Shown: positions 45,533 to 54,984, counted from the stretch's first letter. The stretch is 64,000 nucleotides of DNA from Pseudoduganella lurida (GCF_007830455.1 NZ_VLLB01000001.1:372001-436000); one strand, 5' to 3'. Notes: a model not told the origin generated them from the letters alone. Numbers and translations are program-made.

Positions 45533-47929
45533 ATGAATTTCCAACGCAGCCTCATCGCCAGCGCCGTAGCCCTGTATGCCAGTCACGCTCTGATCCCCGT
45601 CCATGCGCAAACCACCGAGACGGCCGACGCCGCACTCGCCACCGCTGGGGCAAGTCAGTCGGTCATCGTGACGGGCACGCGCGCCAGCAACCGTACGCAG
45701 TTCGACACGCTGGCACCGGTTGACGTGTTCACCCGGGAAGACATCGCCGCCGTCGAATCGTCTGACCTGAACGACGTTCTGGCGCAGCTGGTGCCGTCCT
45801 ACGTGGTGCAGCGGCTGCCGATGGCCGACGGCCAGGTCTTCGTGCGCCCCGCCACGCTGCGCGGCCTGTCGCCGGACCAGACGCTGGTGCTGGTCAATGG
45901 CCGCCGCTTCCACCGAAGCGCCCTGCTCGGGGCGCGTGGCGCACAGGCGCCCGACCTGGCGCAGATTCCCGCCAGCGCCATCAAGCGCATCGAGGTGCTG
46001 CGCGACGGTGCCTCGGCACAGTATGGCTCCGATGCGATCGCCGGTGTCATCAACATCATCCTGGACGACGCACCCGGTGGCGAAATCACCGCCCAGCATT
46101 CCCAGTACAGCGAAGCCGACGGCAAGGCCAACGAGCTGCGCGCCAAGTATGGCCTGGTGTTCGGCGAGACCGGCCGCCTCAACCTGTTTGCGGAAGCGGC
46201 GCAGTCCGCCCCGACCTCGCGCACACGCCAGCGCGCCGACGCCATCGCCCTGCAGGCCGCGCATCCTGAACTGAACGTTCCCAACCCGGTCCAGCGCTGG
46301 GGCCAGCCCGACCTGGAAAGCCAGCGTCTCGGCTTCAATGCCAGCGTGGACCTGGGCCGTGATATGGTGGCCTACGGCTACGGCCTGTTGGCGCACAGCG
46401 AAGGCACCTCGGACTTCAACTGGCGCAATCCCGATACCAGCACCAGTGTCTACAAGCGCACCACCGCCTTCCCGGGCTGGGACCTCCGGTCGATCTATCC
46501 TACCGGCTTCAGCCCGCAGTACACCAACGAGCAGGACGACGCCCATGTGTTGGCCGGCGTGCGCGGCCAGTTCGGCGATGCATTTTCGTGGGACGTGAGC
46601 GCGTCGTACGGCCGAAACGCAATCGACTACGGCATGCACAATTCCATCAACGCCTCGCTCGGACCGGCCAGTCCGACATCGTTCTACCTGGGTCGCCTGA
46701 CGCAGGAGGAAAAGCTCGTCAACGCTAATTTCAGCCACGCGTGGAACGTGGCGGGCATGGCGCAGCCCGTGAATATCGGGTTCGGGGCGGAATACCGCAA
46801 CGAGCGTTATGGGGTCAAGGCCGGCGATCCGGCGTCGTTTGCGGTCGGCCCGGGTGCCGCTCTTGGCCTCGATGCGAATGCCAACGGCGCTCCCGGCTTC
46901 AGCACGGCACAGGCTGGCCGCTGGGACCAGGACAGCTATGCCGCCTATCTCGATGTCGAAGTCCCCGTCGACGAACGCTTCACGGTGGGTGGCGCCCTGC
47001 GCTACGAGGACTTCTCCGAATTCGGCGACACGGTCAACGGCAAACTGTCGGCACGCTTCGCCATCACGCCCGACTTTGCGCTGCGCGGCTCGTATTCCAC
47101 GGGCTTCCGCGCGCCCACGCCAGGCCAGCTCAATACCAACAGCACCAGCCAGGGTCTCGACACCAAGACCCTGCTGGTGTTCTCCAGCGGCCGCCTGTCG
47201 AACACCGACCCGCTCGCCGTCCTGCTGGGAGCGCAGCCACTGCAACCGGAGAAATCGAAGAACCTGTCGCTCGGCATCACGTGGAAGAACAGCAGCGGCT
47301 TGTCCGGCTCCGTCGATCTGTACGACATCAAGGTGCGCGATCGCTTCAGTACGTCCGCCGCGTTCGCCGTGCCGAGCACCGTCGCCAATCCGCTGCGCTA
47401 TACCTCGGTCACCTACTTTACCAACGACTTCGACACCACCACCCAGGGGGTCGACGTGGTCGGCAGCCACCTGAGCCGGCTCGGCGACGGCAAGCTCAAT
47501 CTGACACTGGCCTGGAACTACAACCGCACGCAGGTCGACGGCGGCAAGTCGGCCGTCGCCACCAATGCAAGCCAGCGCATCGTGTTCGAAGAGCGCCTGC
47601 CGCGCCAGAAGGCCACCGTCGGCGCCACCTACGATCGCAGCGCCTGGAGCGTGCTGGCACGGCTGCGTCACTACGGATCTTGGACCGACAGCACCGGCAA
47701 CGCCACCGGTGACATCTTCCAGCGCTTCGGCGCCATGCGCTTTGTCGACCTGGCCGCCAGCTGGAAGGTCACGCCGAAACAGACCCTGCGTTTCGGCATC
47801 GACAACGTGTTCGACAAGTATCCCGACGAAGCGGTGTTCCAGGCCAGCCGCGGGCTGATCTATTCGCGCAACGCGCCGTACGACACCGATGGCCGCAACC
47901 TGTACGTGGACTACACGGTGAAGTTTTGA
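45533..47929 (+). CDS. TonB-dependent outer-membrane receptor
   Basis: A 798-residue receptor with a signal peptide (LIASAVALYASHALIPVHA). The TonB box lies near SQSVIVTGTRASNR, followed by the plug domain with VDVFTREDI, ADGQVFVRPATLRGLSPDQTLVLVNGRR and GVINIIL, then the beta-barrel with repeated aromatic strand ends, ending in NLYVDYTVKF. It imports an unknown ligand using energy from TonB. The start at 45533 gives the signal peptide at once. Its stop overlaps the next gene, a PLP enzyme with a twin-arginine leader, so the ligand may be processed by that enzyme in the periplasm; this is inference. Confidence 0.9.
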   Translation: MNFQRSLIASAVALYASHALIPVHAQTTETADAALATAGASQSVIVTGTRASNRTQFDTLAPVDVFTREDIAAVESSDLNDVLAQLVPSYVVQRLPMADGQVFVRPATLRGLSPDQTLVLVNGRRFHRSALLGARGAQAPDLAQIPASAIKRIEVLRDGASAQYGSDAIAGVINIILDDAPGGEITAQHSQYSEADGKANELRAKYGLVFGETGRLNLFAEAAQSAPTSRTRQRADAIALQAAHPELNVPNPVQRWGQPDLESQRLGFNASVDLGRDMVAYGYGLLAHSEGTSDFNWRNPDTSTSVYKRTTAFPGWDLRSIYPTGFSPQYTNEQDDAHVLAGVRGQFGDAFSWDVSASYGRNAIDYGMHNSINASLGPASPTSFYLGRLTQEEKLVNANFSHAWNVAGMAQPVNIGFGAEYRNERYGVKAGDPASFAVGPGAALGLDANANGAPGFSTAQAGRWDQDSYAAYLDVEVPVDERFTVGGALRYEDFSEFGDTVNGKLSARFAITPDFALRGSYSTGFRAPTPGQLNTNSTSQGLDTKTLLVFSSGRLSNTDPLAVLLGAQPLQPEKSKNLSLGITWKNSSGLSGSVDLYDIKVRDRFSTSAAFAVPSTVANPLRYTSVTYFTNDFDTTTQGVDVVGSHLSRLGDGKLNLTLAWNYNRTQVDGGKSAVATNASQRIVFEERLPRQKATVGATYDRSAWSVLARLRHYGSWTDSTGNATGDIFQRFGAMRFVDLAASWKVTPKQTLRFGIDNVFDKYPDEAVFQASRGLIYSRNAPYDTDGRNLYVDYTVKF

Positions 47930-49266
47930 ACGTGCCCGATCTGAAACGCCGCGCCTGGCTGATGGCCAGCGCCAGTGCCATGCTGCCCCTGGCCGCAGCC
48001 GGGGCAACTGCGGCCACGCCAGGCGTTGCAGCCGCGTTCACCTCGGCGTCCGCGCCATTGCTGGCGGCATTGACGCCGCCCGCCGTGGCGCCGGCTGCGC
48101 TGGCCACGGATGACGCGTACTGGCAGCGCGTCGCTGCGCAGTACGACGTCACCGACGATGTCGCCATGCTGGACAATGGGTATTGGGGATCGATGGCCCG
48201 GCCCGTAGTCGCTGCCTACCAGCGGCACGTGGAGGAGGTCAATCGCGGCAACGCGCTGTATGGCCGCCTGGAATTTCCTGCCGAGTACGAAGCCGCCCGC
48301 GGCGCCGTGGCGAACGCACTCGGCGTGCACCAGGACGAAGTGGTGCTGACTCTCGGTGCCACTGAGGCGCTGCAGGCACTGATCGGCGGCTACAACCGAC
48401 TGGAACGTGGCGACACGGTGCTGTGCGCGGACATCGACTACGACAACATGCTGACCACGATGCACTGGCTGCGGCAGCGCCGCGGCGTCAACGTGGTGCG
48501 CATCGCCCTGCCCGAGCCGGCGACATACGACGCGGTGATCGACTGTTATGCGCAGGCCATCGCGATGTATCCGAAGCTGCGCATGATGCTGCTCACGCAC
48601 GTCAACCACCGCAACGGAATGGTGCTGCCCGTCGCGGAAATCGGCAGCATGGCACGCACGCGCGGCATCGACGTGATCTGCGATACGGCCCACGGCTTTG
48701 GCCAGCTGGACATGCGCATCCCGGATCTGCAGGTCGACTTTGCCGGCATCAACCTGCACAAGTGGATCGGCGCGCCGGTGGGGATCGGTGCGATCTACAT
48801 CCGGCGTGGCCGGGTACGCGCCATCGATCCCTACATGGGTGAGTCCGACGGCGACGACATCCGCACGCGCATCCACACCGGCACCATCAACTTCGCCGCC
48901 TACCTGTCCCTGCCCCTGGCCTTGCAGCTGCACGAGCAGATCGGCGTCGCCAACAAGCAGGCGCGCTTGCACCATCTGCGTAATCGCTGGGTCGATGCCG
49001 CGCGCGACATCGGCGGCGTGCAGTTGCTTGCCGCGGCCGATCCGCGTCTGACCAGCGCCATTGCATCGTTCCGCGTGCACGGACAGACGTCGGTCGCCGA
49101 CAACGCAGCGCTGTCACGACGACTGTTGCGCGAGCATGGCGTGTTCGCCGTGTGGCGCGATGGCCTGGCATCCGGTGCATGCGTGCGGGTCACCCCGTCG
49201 ATTTTCACGTCCAATGCGCAAGTCGATCGACTCGTGACGGGGCTGGAGGCCGTCGCCCGCACGTAG
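47926..49266 (+). CDS. PLP-dependent class V aminotransferase-like enzyme, Tat-type leader
   Basis: A 446-residue class V aminotransferase-fold protein (isopenicillin N epimerase-like). The N-terminus LKRRAWLMASASAMLPLAAAGATAA looks like a twin-arginine signal peptide, suggesting that the folded, cofactor-loaded enzyme is exported. Conserved parts are LDNGYWGSMARPV, TLGATEALQALIGGYN, VICDTAHGFGQLDM and the PLP lysine in INLHKWIGAPVG. RTRIHTGTINFAAYL follows, as in other members. The start is a TTG overlapping the TonB-receptor stop; a GTG at 47932 is an alternative. The reaction is unknown: it could cleave, epimerise or desulfurate an amino-acid derivative. Confidence 0.86.
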   Translation: MNVPDLKRRAWLMASASAMLPLAAAGATAATPGVAAAFTSASAPLLAALTPPAVAPAALATDDAYWQRVAAQYDVTDDVAMLDNGYWGSMARPVVAAYQRHVEEVNRGNALYGRLEFPAEYEAARGAVANALGVHQDEVVLTLGATEALQALIGGYNRLERGDTVLCADIDYDNMLTTMHWLRQRRGVNVVRIALPEPATYDAVIDCYAQAIAMYPKLRMMLLTHVNHRNGMVLPVAEIGSMARTRGIDVICDTAHGFGQLDMRIPDLQVDFAGINLHKWIGAPVGIGAIYIRRGRVRAIDPYMGESDGDDIRTRIHTGTINFAAYLSLPLALQLHEQIGVANKQARLHHLRNRWVDAARDIGGVQLLAAADPRLTSAIASFRVHGQTSVADNAALSRRLLREHGVFAVWRDGLASGACVRVTPSIFTSNAQVDRLVTGLEAVART

Positions 49267-49477
49267 GACCACCACTTCGAGCATTGAGTTGGCGTCACGC
49301 ACCGCGCCGCGGCAGTAACAGGCATCCCTCGGCTTCCGGCAGGCTGAGCTAGTTGCGTCGACTTGGCATCTCGGCTAGCGACGGACTTCGCGGTTCTATC
49401 ACGGCAACCGTGTCGGCCTCAACGCTTAGCCCAATGTTGCCGGAAGAGAGTAGCTAGTGAAGACATCAACCACGATG

Positions 49478-50695
49478 CTATGCATCGGTCTGGTAGCGCG
49501 GCAATGCAAAATCGGCCTCTACGCTGCGCGCGTGGGCCACGGCCCTCGGTGCGAGCAAGTACTGGATGAACCTGCTTCCAAGCAGGCGCTGGACAAACCG
49601 GGCGATGGCGATACCAGAACGCGTCTTCACATGCAGCATCCGCACCAGCCGCGGGGTTAGTTCCTGCTGGGTCTTCTCAACGTATGGGCGCAGGATGGTT
49701 TCATATGCGTCGAACGCTTCGGTGTGGGATGCGCACCGCATGATTTCTCCAGCCAGCACATAGGCACCGACGAGCGCCAACGCTGTGCCCTTGCCGGTAA
49801 AAGGTGTCGGGCAATGGGCCGCATCGCCAAGAAGGACCAACCGGCCTGACGACCAATGTGACGCTTGTACCTGGCTCATGGGACCAAAATAAAAGTCCCG
49901 GACCGCATCAAGTTCGCCGACGATGCGTTCCGCGACCGTGCCGCGGCCACTCAAGGCCGCACGCAGCATGTGGCGGGCGTCATGCACTGAGTTGACCTGC
50001 TTCTCGTGCGGGGCTGGCGGCGCGGCCGGAAATGTCACCAGAACGGTGGTGTTGGCAAGCCCTCCGGGGCGCAGGTGGATCATGGTGCCGCCAATACCGT
50101 TGACCGAGTACGCCCATGAATCGTCTCCGGCGCGCCGCGGGATAGTAAAGAACGCCATGTAGGCGCCCAAATAGCGCAACCTGGTTTGCTTGGCCAGCGC
50201 CAGGGCCCGCGTCGACGAGCCCACCCCGTCGGCGCAGATCACCATCGCGAATTCCTCCACTGCGCCGGTGGCGAAAGTGACCCATACACCTTCCGCGCTC
50301 TCGTCCAGCGCCACGACGGACGTGCCGAAGCGGTAATCGCAGGCATCGCGCGTCGCATCGAACAGAATGCGGGCCAGGTTGCCGCGCAGTATCTCAAAGT
50401 CGCTCGTCAGTCCTCCCACGCTGCCCTTCGGCAGGGTGGCCAGCACCCTGCCCGCCGCATCCAGCCATTTCTGCCCGCATTCGCCAGTGTTCATCGCATC
50501 GATTTGCATCGTCAGGTTCATCATCGCGATGACCTGCTGTCCGGCACCTTTCACGTCGACGTTTTGCCCGCCCTCCCTGAAACTGGCGGCCTTTTCGGCA
50601 ACCACCACCTTGAACCCGTAGCGTTTTAGCCACCATGCGCAGGCAGGCCCGGCAACGCCTGCGCCGCAAATCAGGATGCTCTTCGTTCTTTTCAT
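49478..50695 (-). CDS. FAD-dependent monooxygenase (TetX/PHBH-like)
   Basis: A 405-residue flavoprotein hydroxylase. The Rossmann motif is GAGVAGPACAWWLKRYGFKVVVAE near the N-terminus, and the second FAD motif is VLLGDAAHCPTPFTGKGTALAL. VICADGVGSSTRALAL matches the DG motif. It would use NAD(P)H and oxygen to hydroxylate a small aromatic or similar compound. The sequence type is found among Tet(X)-like and PhzS-like enzymes, but resistance cannot be claimed from this alone. It is divergent from the AraC-type gene at 50816; the shared 120-base region probably holds both promoters and a short inverted repeat at 50751-50763. Confidence 0.88.
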   Translation of the reverse strand: MKRTKSILICGAGVAGPACAWWLKRYGFKVVVAEKAASFREGGQNVDVKGAGQQVIAMMNLTMQIDAMNTGECGQKWLDAAGRVLATLPKGSVGGLTSDFEILRGNLARILFDATRDACDYRFGTSVVALDESAEGVWVTFATGAVEEFAMVICADGVGSSTRALALAKQTRLRYLGAYMAFFTIPRRAGDDSWAYSVNGIGGTMIHLRPGGLANTTVLVTFPAAPPAPHEKQVNSVHDARHMLRAALSGRGTVAERIVGELDAVRDFYFGPMSQVQASHWSSGRLVLLGDAAHCPTPFTGKGTALALVGAYVLAGEIMRCASHTEAFDAYETILRPYVEKTQQELTPRLVRMLHVKTRSGIAIARFVQRLLGSRFIQYLLAPRAVAHARSVEADFALPRYQTDA

Positions 50696-50750
50696 ACCGT
50701 TTAGCTCATGGTCGTTTTATCGGCTGTCATGGTAGATATAGCGACCAATG

Positions 50751-50763
50751 ACCACAAGGTGGT
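50751..50763. promoter_or_regulatory. Short inverted repeat between monooxygenase and AraC genes
   Basis: ACCAC-AAG-GTGGT is a perfect 5-base inverted repeat in the divergent promoter region. It could be part of an operator for the neighbouring AraC regulator, but the arms are short and chance is possible. Confidence 0.3.
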
Positions 50764-50815
50764 ATCCGGCCATGTTATAGTGATTTCTGGCCACCGAGTT
50801 CTCAGTCGAGTCCCT

Positions 50816-51676
50816 ATGCCAATCTTCGGCGATACCACCAACATCGATTGGGAAGACCCTGATCTCGTCGCGCGGCCAGTCATCACAGTGGGTGCTATCG
50901 ACGTCGATGCCAACGTCGTTGACGGGTCTGCGGCGCCAAGCCCTGGTCATATCCAACAGGGCGTAGCGTCACAGTTCCACCAGCATCGCAAAGGCCAGTT
51001 CCTGCTCTGGTTGCGCGGTGTGCTGACGTGCGAGGTGGCGGGCGGCTTCTGGCTCGTACCGCCCGGGGGCGCGATCTGGGTACCTGGCGGCGTACCGCAC
51101 CGGATGGAGACGTCCGGCACGGTCGCCTGCTACGTCGTCTATGTCGATAGTGCGGCGTGTGAAGCCATGCCGCACCAATGCTGCACCCTGTCCGTGACGC
51201 CGCTGCTGCGCGAGCTGGTGATCCGCTCCGCGGCATTCCCCATGCACTACGACCAGGGCGCCATGCCGTCGCGGATCATGGCGCTCCTGCTCGAGGAAGT
51301 GGCGCTGGCGCAGCCTGGCGGTGTGCACCTTCCCATGCCGGCAGACAGACGGCTGCGCAAGCTGATCGACGGCATCATGGCGGCGCCTGCCGCTCCCACG
51401 AGCATCGCCGCATGGGCGCAGCGGTTGGACATCAGCCCACGCACGTTATCCCGTCTTGTCACCCGCGAGACCGGCATGAGCTTCGGACGCTGGCGCCGGC
51501 AATTGCAGCTGTTGATCGCTCTGCAGTGGATGGCCAAGGGCGCGAAAGTGCAAGACGTGGCGGAGGGTCTCGGTTACGACAACGCGAGCAATTTCGTGCT
51601 CATGTTCCGCAAAGCGCTGGGGCAGACGCCGGCGCGTTATCTGGCGACGCGCAGCAGAGGAACCAGCGATGACTGA
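50816..51676 (+). CDS. AraC-family transcriptional regulator
   Basis: A 286-residue regulator with an N-terminal cupin sensor and a C-terminal AraC DNA-binding domain. The cupin shows SQFHQHRKGQFLLWLRGVL and VPPGGAIWVPGGVPHRM. The DNA-binding part has WAQRLDISPRTLSRLVTRETGMSFGRWRRQLQ for the first helix-turn-helix and QDVAEGLGYDNASNFVLMFRKALGQTPARYL for the second. The ATG at 50816 is preferred because the upstream in-frame extension looks unlike protein. Being divergent from the monooxygenase gene, it probably controls that gene in response to its substrate. Confidence 0.88.
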   Translation: MPIFGDTTNIDWEDPDLVARPVITVGAIDVDANVVDGSAAPSPGHIQQGVASQFHQHRKGQFLLWLRGVLTCEVAGGFWLVPPGGAIWVPGGVPHRMETSGTVACYVVYVDSAACEAMPHQCCTLSVTPLLRELVIRSAAFPMHYDQGAMPSRIMALLLEEVALAQPGGVHLPMPADRRLRKLIDGIMAAPAAPTSIAAWAQRLDISPRTLSRLVTRETGMSFGRWRRQLQLLIALQWMAKGAKVQDVAEGLGYDNASNFVLMFRKALGQTPARYLATRSRGTSDD

Positions 51677-51709
51677 AGCTCGATGACGTATCCCATCGTT
51701 TACCGGCGC

Positions 51710-52141
51710 TCACGCCGCGCCCGCAGCGCGGTGCGTGATCGGCAACCGTTTTCCGCGCCCCCACAACACCAGCACGCACAGCGGTAGCAGTACAAGATTG
51801 AGCGGCAACACGGAGAATTCGCCACGGCTCGCATGAAAACCGATCGCCAGGATCTGCAGCAGCGCGCAGCAGCCTGCCGCAACCACGGCCAGCTGTGGCC
51901 GGATGCGTGTCAATGACGGCAGCAGCACGCCGACAGCGCCTAGCAGATCGACCACACCGATTGTCCGCACAGACGGCGCCGGATAGTCGCCCGGCCACGT
52001 CATCATGGCGGTCAGTTCGGCCATCGGCATAAACAGTTTGATCAGGCCAGACATGGCGAATACCAGCGCCACAGCAGCCTGGGCCAGCCACAGTCCTGCG
52101 GACAAGTAGCGGTGATCGGTCGAACGTACAAGTGAAGTCAT
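51710..52141 (-). CDS. DoxX-family membrane protein
   Basis: A 143-residue integral membrane protein with four hydrophobic segments: GLWLAQAAVALVFAMSGLIKL, VVDLLGAVGVLLPSL, LAVVAAGCCALLQILAIGF and LPLNLVLLPLCVLVLWGRG. The layout FAMSGLIKL-FMP-LTAMMTWPGDYPA fits DoxX/DoxD-like proteins, whose roles include redox and stress functions but are often unknown. The ATG at 52141 lies beside a perfect inverted repeat at 52161-52191, and the LysR gene starts 108 bases away on the other strand, so LysR control is likely. Confidence 0.8.
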   Translation of the reverse strand: MTSLVRSTDHRYLSAGLWLAQAAVALVFAMSGLIKLFMPMAELTAMMTWPGDYPAPSVRTIGVVDLLGAVGVLLPSLTRIRPQLAVVAAGCCALLQILAIGFHASRGEFSVLPLNLVLLPLCVLVLWGRGKRLPITHRAAGAA

Positions 52142-52160
52142 GCGCGGTGAAATGGGAAGT

Positions 52161-52191
52161 GATCGGAAAGGTGATGCTATGCTTTCCGATC
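52161..52191. promoter_or_regulatory. Perfect inverted repeat, candidate LysR operator
   Basis: GATCGGAAAG (52161-52170) is repeated inverted as CTTTCCGATC (52182-52191) with an 11-base spacer. It sits between the divergent doxX-type and lysR-type genes. LysR regulators typically bind such interrupted palindromes in the intergenic region next to their own gene. Confidence 0.6.
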
Positions 52192-52248
52192 CTGGAAATC
52201 GATGTGCGCATCGGCAAATCACCATTTCCCCACAAGGAAACCTTCACG

Positions 52249-53124
52249 ATGAACGACCTGACCGGTTTGCGCGTTTTTTGCGAGATTGTCGAGAGCGGCG
52301 GCTTGACCGCTGCGGGCAATCGCCTTGGCATGGCGCCGCCGATGGTCAGTAAGCACCTGGCGCGCCTGGAACGCGGCCTGGCCGCGCGCCTGCTGAACCG
52401 CACCAGCCGCAGCATGAGTCTCACCGAGGCCGGCAGAATCTTCCACGAGCATGCCATGCAGGCGCTCGACATCCTCGATGCCGGGGTGGCTGCAGTCAGT
52501 CATGTCAGCGGTCCGCCGCGTGGCGAGTTGAAGATCAGCGCGCCCGTGTGGATCGCAACCCCCCGCTTCGCCGCGCTGATCGCCGACTACCGGCAGCGCT
52601 ACCCCGAGGTCCGGCTGGACGTCTACCTGGAAAACCGCATGGTCGACTTGGTGGCCGAAGGCTTTGATCTGGCACTGCGCATGAATAACGACGATTCCCA
52701 GAGTCTGATTTCGCGGCAGCTGTGCGAAGTCGCGTTTTACTGCGTGGCCAAGCCGGAATTCCTCGCCCAATCGGCTACGCAAAACCATGCTGCCGCCCTC
52801 CACCTGCCCGCATTGATCATGCCGAACCACATGCAATTCGGGCGACCCAAGATGCCAGCGGCCGGGATGCTCGTGGGCCCGGAGCAGCCGGTGGCGATGC
52901 GCTCAAGCGATACCACCTTGAGCTATCACGCGGTGTTGGCGGGAATCGGCGCCGCATTTTTGCCCAGCTGGCTCGTGTCCGATGACCTCGCCAGTGGCCG
53001 CTTGGTTCACTACGGCGACGCAGGGAAAGCCTACCAGGGCCACCTGTTTGCCGTTTATCCGAGCCGGCGCCACCAGCCGCTGAAGCTGCGTAGCTTTATC
53101 GATTTTTTGGTAGAGAATCTGTAG
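52249..53124 (+). CDS. LysR-family transcriptional regulator
   Basis: A 291-residue LysR regulator. The winged helix-turn-helix covers residues 1-60 (LRVFCEIVESGGLTAAGNRLG, then VSKHLARLERGLAARLLNRTSRS, then LTEAG). The rest is the two-lobed effector-binding domain, with RGELKISAPVWIATPRFAALI and a later AFLPSWLVSDDLASGRLV. AAGGA lies ten bases before the ATG. The strongly palindromic intergenic sequence at 52161-52191 is its likely binding site and the divergent DoxX gene its likely target. The inducer is unknown. Confidence 0.9.
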   Translation: MNDLTGLRVFCEIVESGGLTAAGNRLGMAPPMVSKHLARLERGLAARLLNRTSRSMSLTEAGRIFHEHAMQALDILDAGVAAVSHVSGPPRGELKISAPVWIATPRFAALIADYRQRYPEVRLDVYLENRMVDLVAEGFDLALRMNNDDSQSLISRQLCEVAFYCVAKPEFLAQSATQNHAAALHLPALIMPNHMQFGRPKMPAAGMLVGPEQPVAMRSSDTTLSYHAVLAGIGAAFLPSWLVSDDLASGRLVHYGDAGKAYQGHLFAVYPSRRHQPLKLRSFIDFLVENL

Positions 53125-53278
53125 AAGTGATGCCGATCCCTGCGCGTCGCGTCCGGTTGTTCCTAGGAAGTCTATGTGCTTTCGACTGCGCCAAGCCACT
53201 CGATGCATAGCGTAGGCGAAACGGGCGGGCCACAAGGCCGCAGATCGTTGCAGAGTCGGGGTGACATCGCTAGCAGAC

Positions 53279-53476
53279 TTACGTTGTGGTTGCTCTAGCG
53301 GGTCCCTTAGCATGCAACACCCTATCGATGACACTGCGAGGAACCCCCTCACGTATCAAAAAATCCTCAGCTCTCCGCAATCCCAATTCCTGTTTGATCT
53401 TTATAGCAGCGTTCACATAGGCGGCGTGCACATGGTCGTGCCTGTTGCATTCGGGCCGTTCGGTCTTTGTGGTCAT
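53279..53476 (-). CDS. Small protein of unknown function
   Basis: A possible 65-residue gene. The product is charged and helix-prone, with HVHAAYVNAAIKIKQELGLR and AEDFLIREGVPRSVIDRVLH, a composition more like a real protein than a shadow frame. There is no signal peptide or membrane helix. The ribosome site is weak. I do not know its function; it stands alone between the lysR-type gene and the sugar dehydrogenase. Confidence 0.42.
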   Translation of the reverse strand: MTTKTERPECNRHDHVHAAYVNAAIKIKQELGLRRAEDFLIREGVPRSVIDRVLHAKGPARATTT

Positions 53477-53859
53477 ATAGCGCTTAACGATTGCTTCTGC
53501 CTAATCTGACATGGGGCTAATGCTATCAGCTTGCGATCGCGGAAAAGTCACAGAGTGTCACGCGCAGCGTGCTGCCCGGCCGAGGCGCAGAATGAGCCCG
53601 CCGCGACCAGCGCAGCGTCTGTAATGGACGTTTTGCTCTACACTTCCTGCCGCCCCTTTACATTGACAGCGCCGACGCATACTTCGCGACGCGATTGCGA
53701 CGTCTGCGCACACAGTCGTAATAACTATGCCAGGCGCACCGCCAACTTGAAGGTGGCTGCCGTCAAAGCGTCCGTGCTGAAGGCATCGGCATGCCTACCC
53801 CGGCGCACGTTGACCTACCTCTCGTCTAAACAACCGGGCATCGACCCGCGAATGGATGC
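53477..53859. other. Intergenic gap upstream of the sugar dehydrogenase
   Basis: About 380 bases with no gene that I can support. It should carry the promoter of the plus-strand dehydrogenase gene. Confidence 0.4.
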
Positions 53860-54984
53860 ATGCTCGGCCTTGCCACCACTTTCTCGCTCACCCTGCTCGC
53901 AGTCGCCCCTGCCGCGACGGCCGCGGACGCGCAGGCCAGTGCCACAGCGACCGGCGGCCTGCCTTTCCAGGTCAAGCCAGTCGTCACATTCAAGAGCCCC
54001 TGGGCCATGGCATTCCTGCCCGACGGCAACGTGCTGGTGACGCAGAAAGAGGGGACGATGATCCTGTTCGATCCCGCCACCGGTACCAGGCGCACCGTGT
54101 CCGGCACACCCGCCGTCAGCAGCAAAGGCCAGGGCGCGCTCATGGACATCATGCCCGCTGCCGATTTCGCGTCCAGCAAGCTGATCTACTTCAGCTACTC
54201 CGAGGCGGCTCCCAGTGCCGACAGCCGGGTCGTGCTCGCCACGGCGACCCTGGATCAGGCCGGCGGCACGCTCAAGGATCCAAAGGTCATTTTCCGCGGC
54301 CAGGATGCGTCGACTGGCGGGCACTATTCGGGCCGTATTGCCTTATCGCCGGATGGCAAGTACCTCTTCTTCACCAGTGGCGACCGCCAGCTTTTCGATC
54401 CGGCGCAAGACCCCAGGTCGACGCTCGGCAAGATGCTGCGCCTGAACCTCGACGGCACGCCAGCTGCCGGCAACCCGTTCGCGGCCAGGGGCTTCCATGG
54501 ATCCGTCTGGTCGTATGGCCACCGCAATCTGCTGGGCACGGCCTTCGACAGGCAGGGGCGGTTATGGGAAATGGAAATGGGACCGCGCGTTGGCGACGAG
54601 ATCAACCTGATCGCACCAGGCCTCAACTATGGCTGGCCGAAAGCATCGAATGGCAACCACTATGACGGCCGGGACATCCCCGACCACGCGCCTGGCGACG
54701 GCTTCGAAGCCCCGAAAGTGTCCTGGAATCCGGCCATTTCACCAGGCGGCCTCGCCTACTACGATGCCGACCTGTTCCCGAAGTGGAAAAATTCCCTCTT
54801 CATCACCGGTCTCTCGGGCAAGTCGCTGGACCGCATCGCCCTCGACGGCGAGAACGCCAGCAAGGTGGACCATTGGGACATGGGCGAACGCATCCGCGCT
54901 GTTCGCACCGGGCCGGATGGCGCGCTATGGCTGCTGGAGGACGGTGCGAGCGGCCGGCTCCTGAAGCTGACACCGAAGAGGTAG
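53860..54984 (+). CDS. PQQ-dependent sugar dehydrogenase (soluble, beta-propeller)
   Basis: A 374-residue periplasmic protein of the YliI/Asd group of aldose dehydrogenases. The signal peptide is LATTFSLTLLAVAPAATAA. The six-bladed propeller shows PWAMAFLPDGNVLVTQKEGTM, GGHYSGRIALSPDGKYLFFTSGD, GSVWSYGHRNLLGTAFD, LWEMEMGPRVGDEINLI and LNYGWPKAS, with the cofactor-site histidine and the YGHRN motif in place. It would oxidise sugars with PQQ as cofactor, but no PQQ synthesis genes are in the window. It stands alone with wide flanking gaps. Confidence 0.88.
   Translation: MLGLATTFSLTLLAVAPAATAADAQASATATGGLPFQVKPVVTFKSPWAMAFLPDGNVLVTQKEGTMILFDPATGTRRTVSGTPAVSSKGQGALMDIMPAADFASSKLIYFSYSEAAPSADSRVVLATATLDQAGGTLKDPKVIFRGQDASTGGHYSGRIALSPDGKYLFFTSGDRQLFDPAQDPRSTLGKMLRLNLDGTPAAGNPFAARGFHGSVWSYGHRNLLGTAFDRQGRLWEMEMGPRVGDEINLIAPGLNYGWPKASNGNHYDGRDIPDHAPGDGFEAPKVSWNPAISPGGLAYYDADLFPKWKNSLFITGLSGKSLDRIALDGENASKVDHWDMGERIRAVRTGPDGALWLLEDGASGRLLKLTPKR

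Noticed and set aside
45512..48007. An 831-codon minus-strand open frame opposite the TonB receptor
   Set aside because: It is an antisense shadow caused by high-GC codon usage. The plus strand gives a complete receptor with signal peptide, plug and barrel.
49478..50695. Calling the FAD monooxygenase a tetracycline-resistance Tet(X)
   Set aside because: The FAD motifs are shared by many hydroxylases, and nothing specific to tetracycline is visible.
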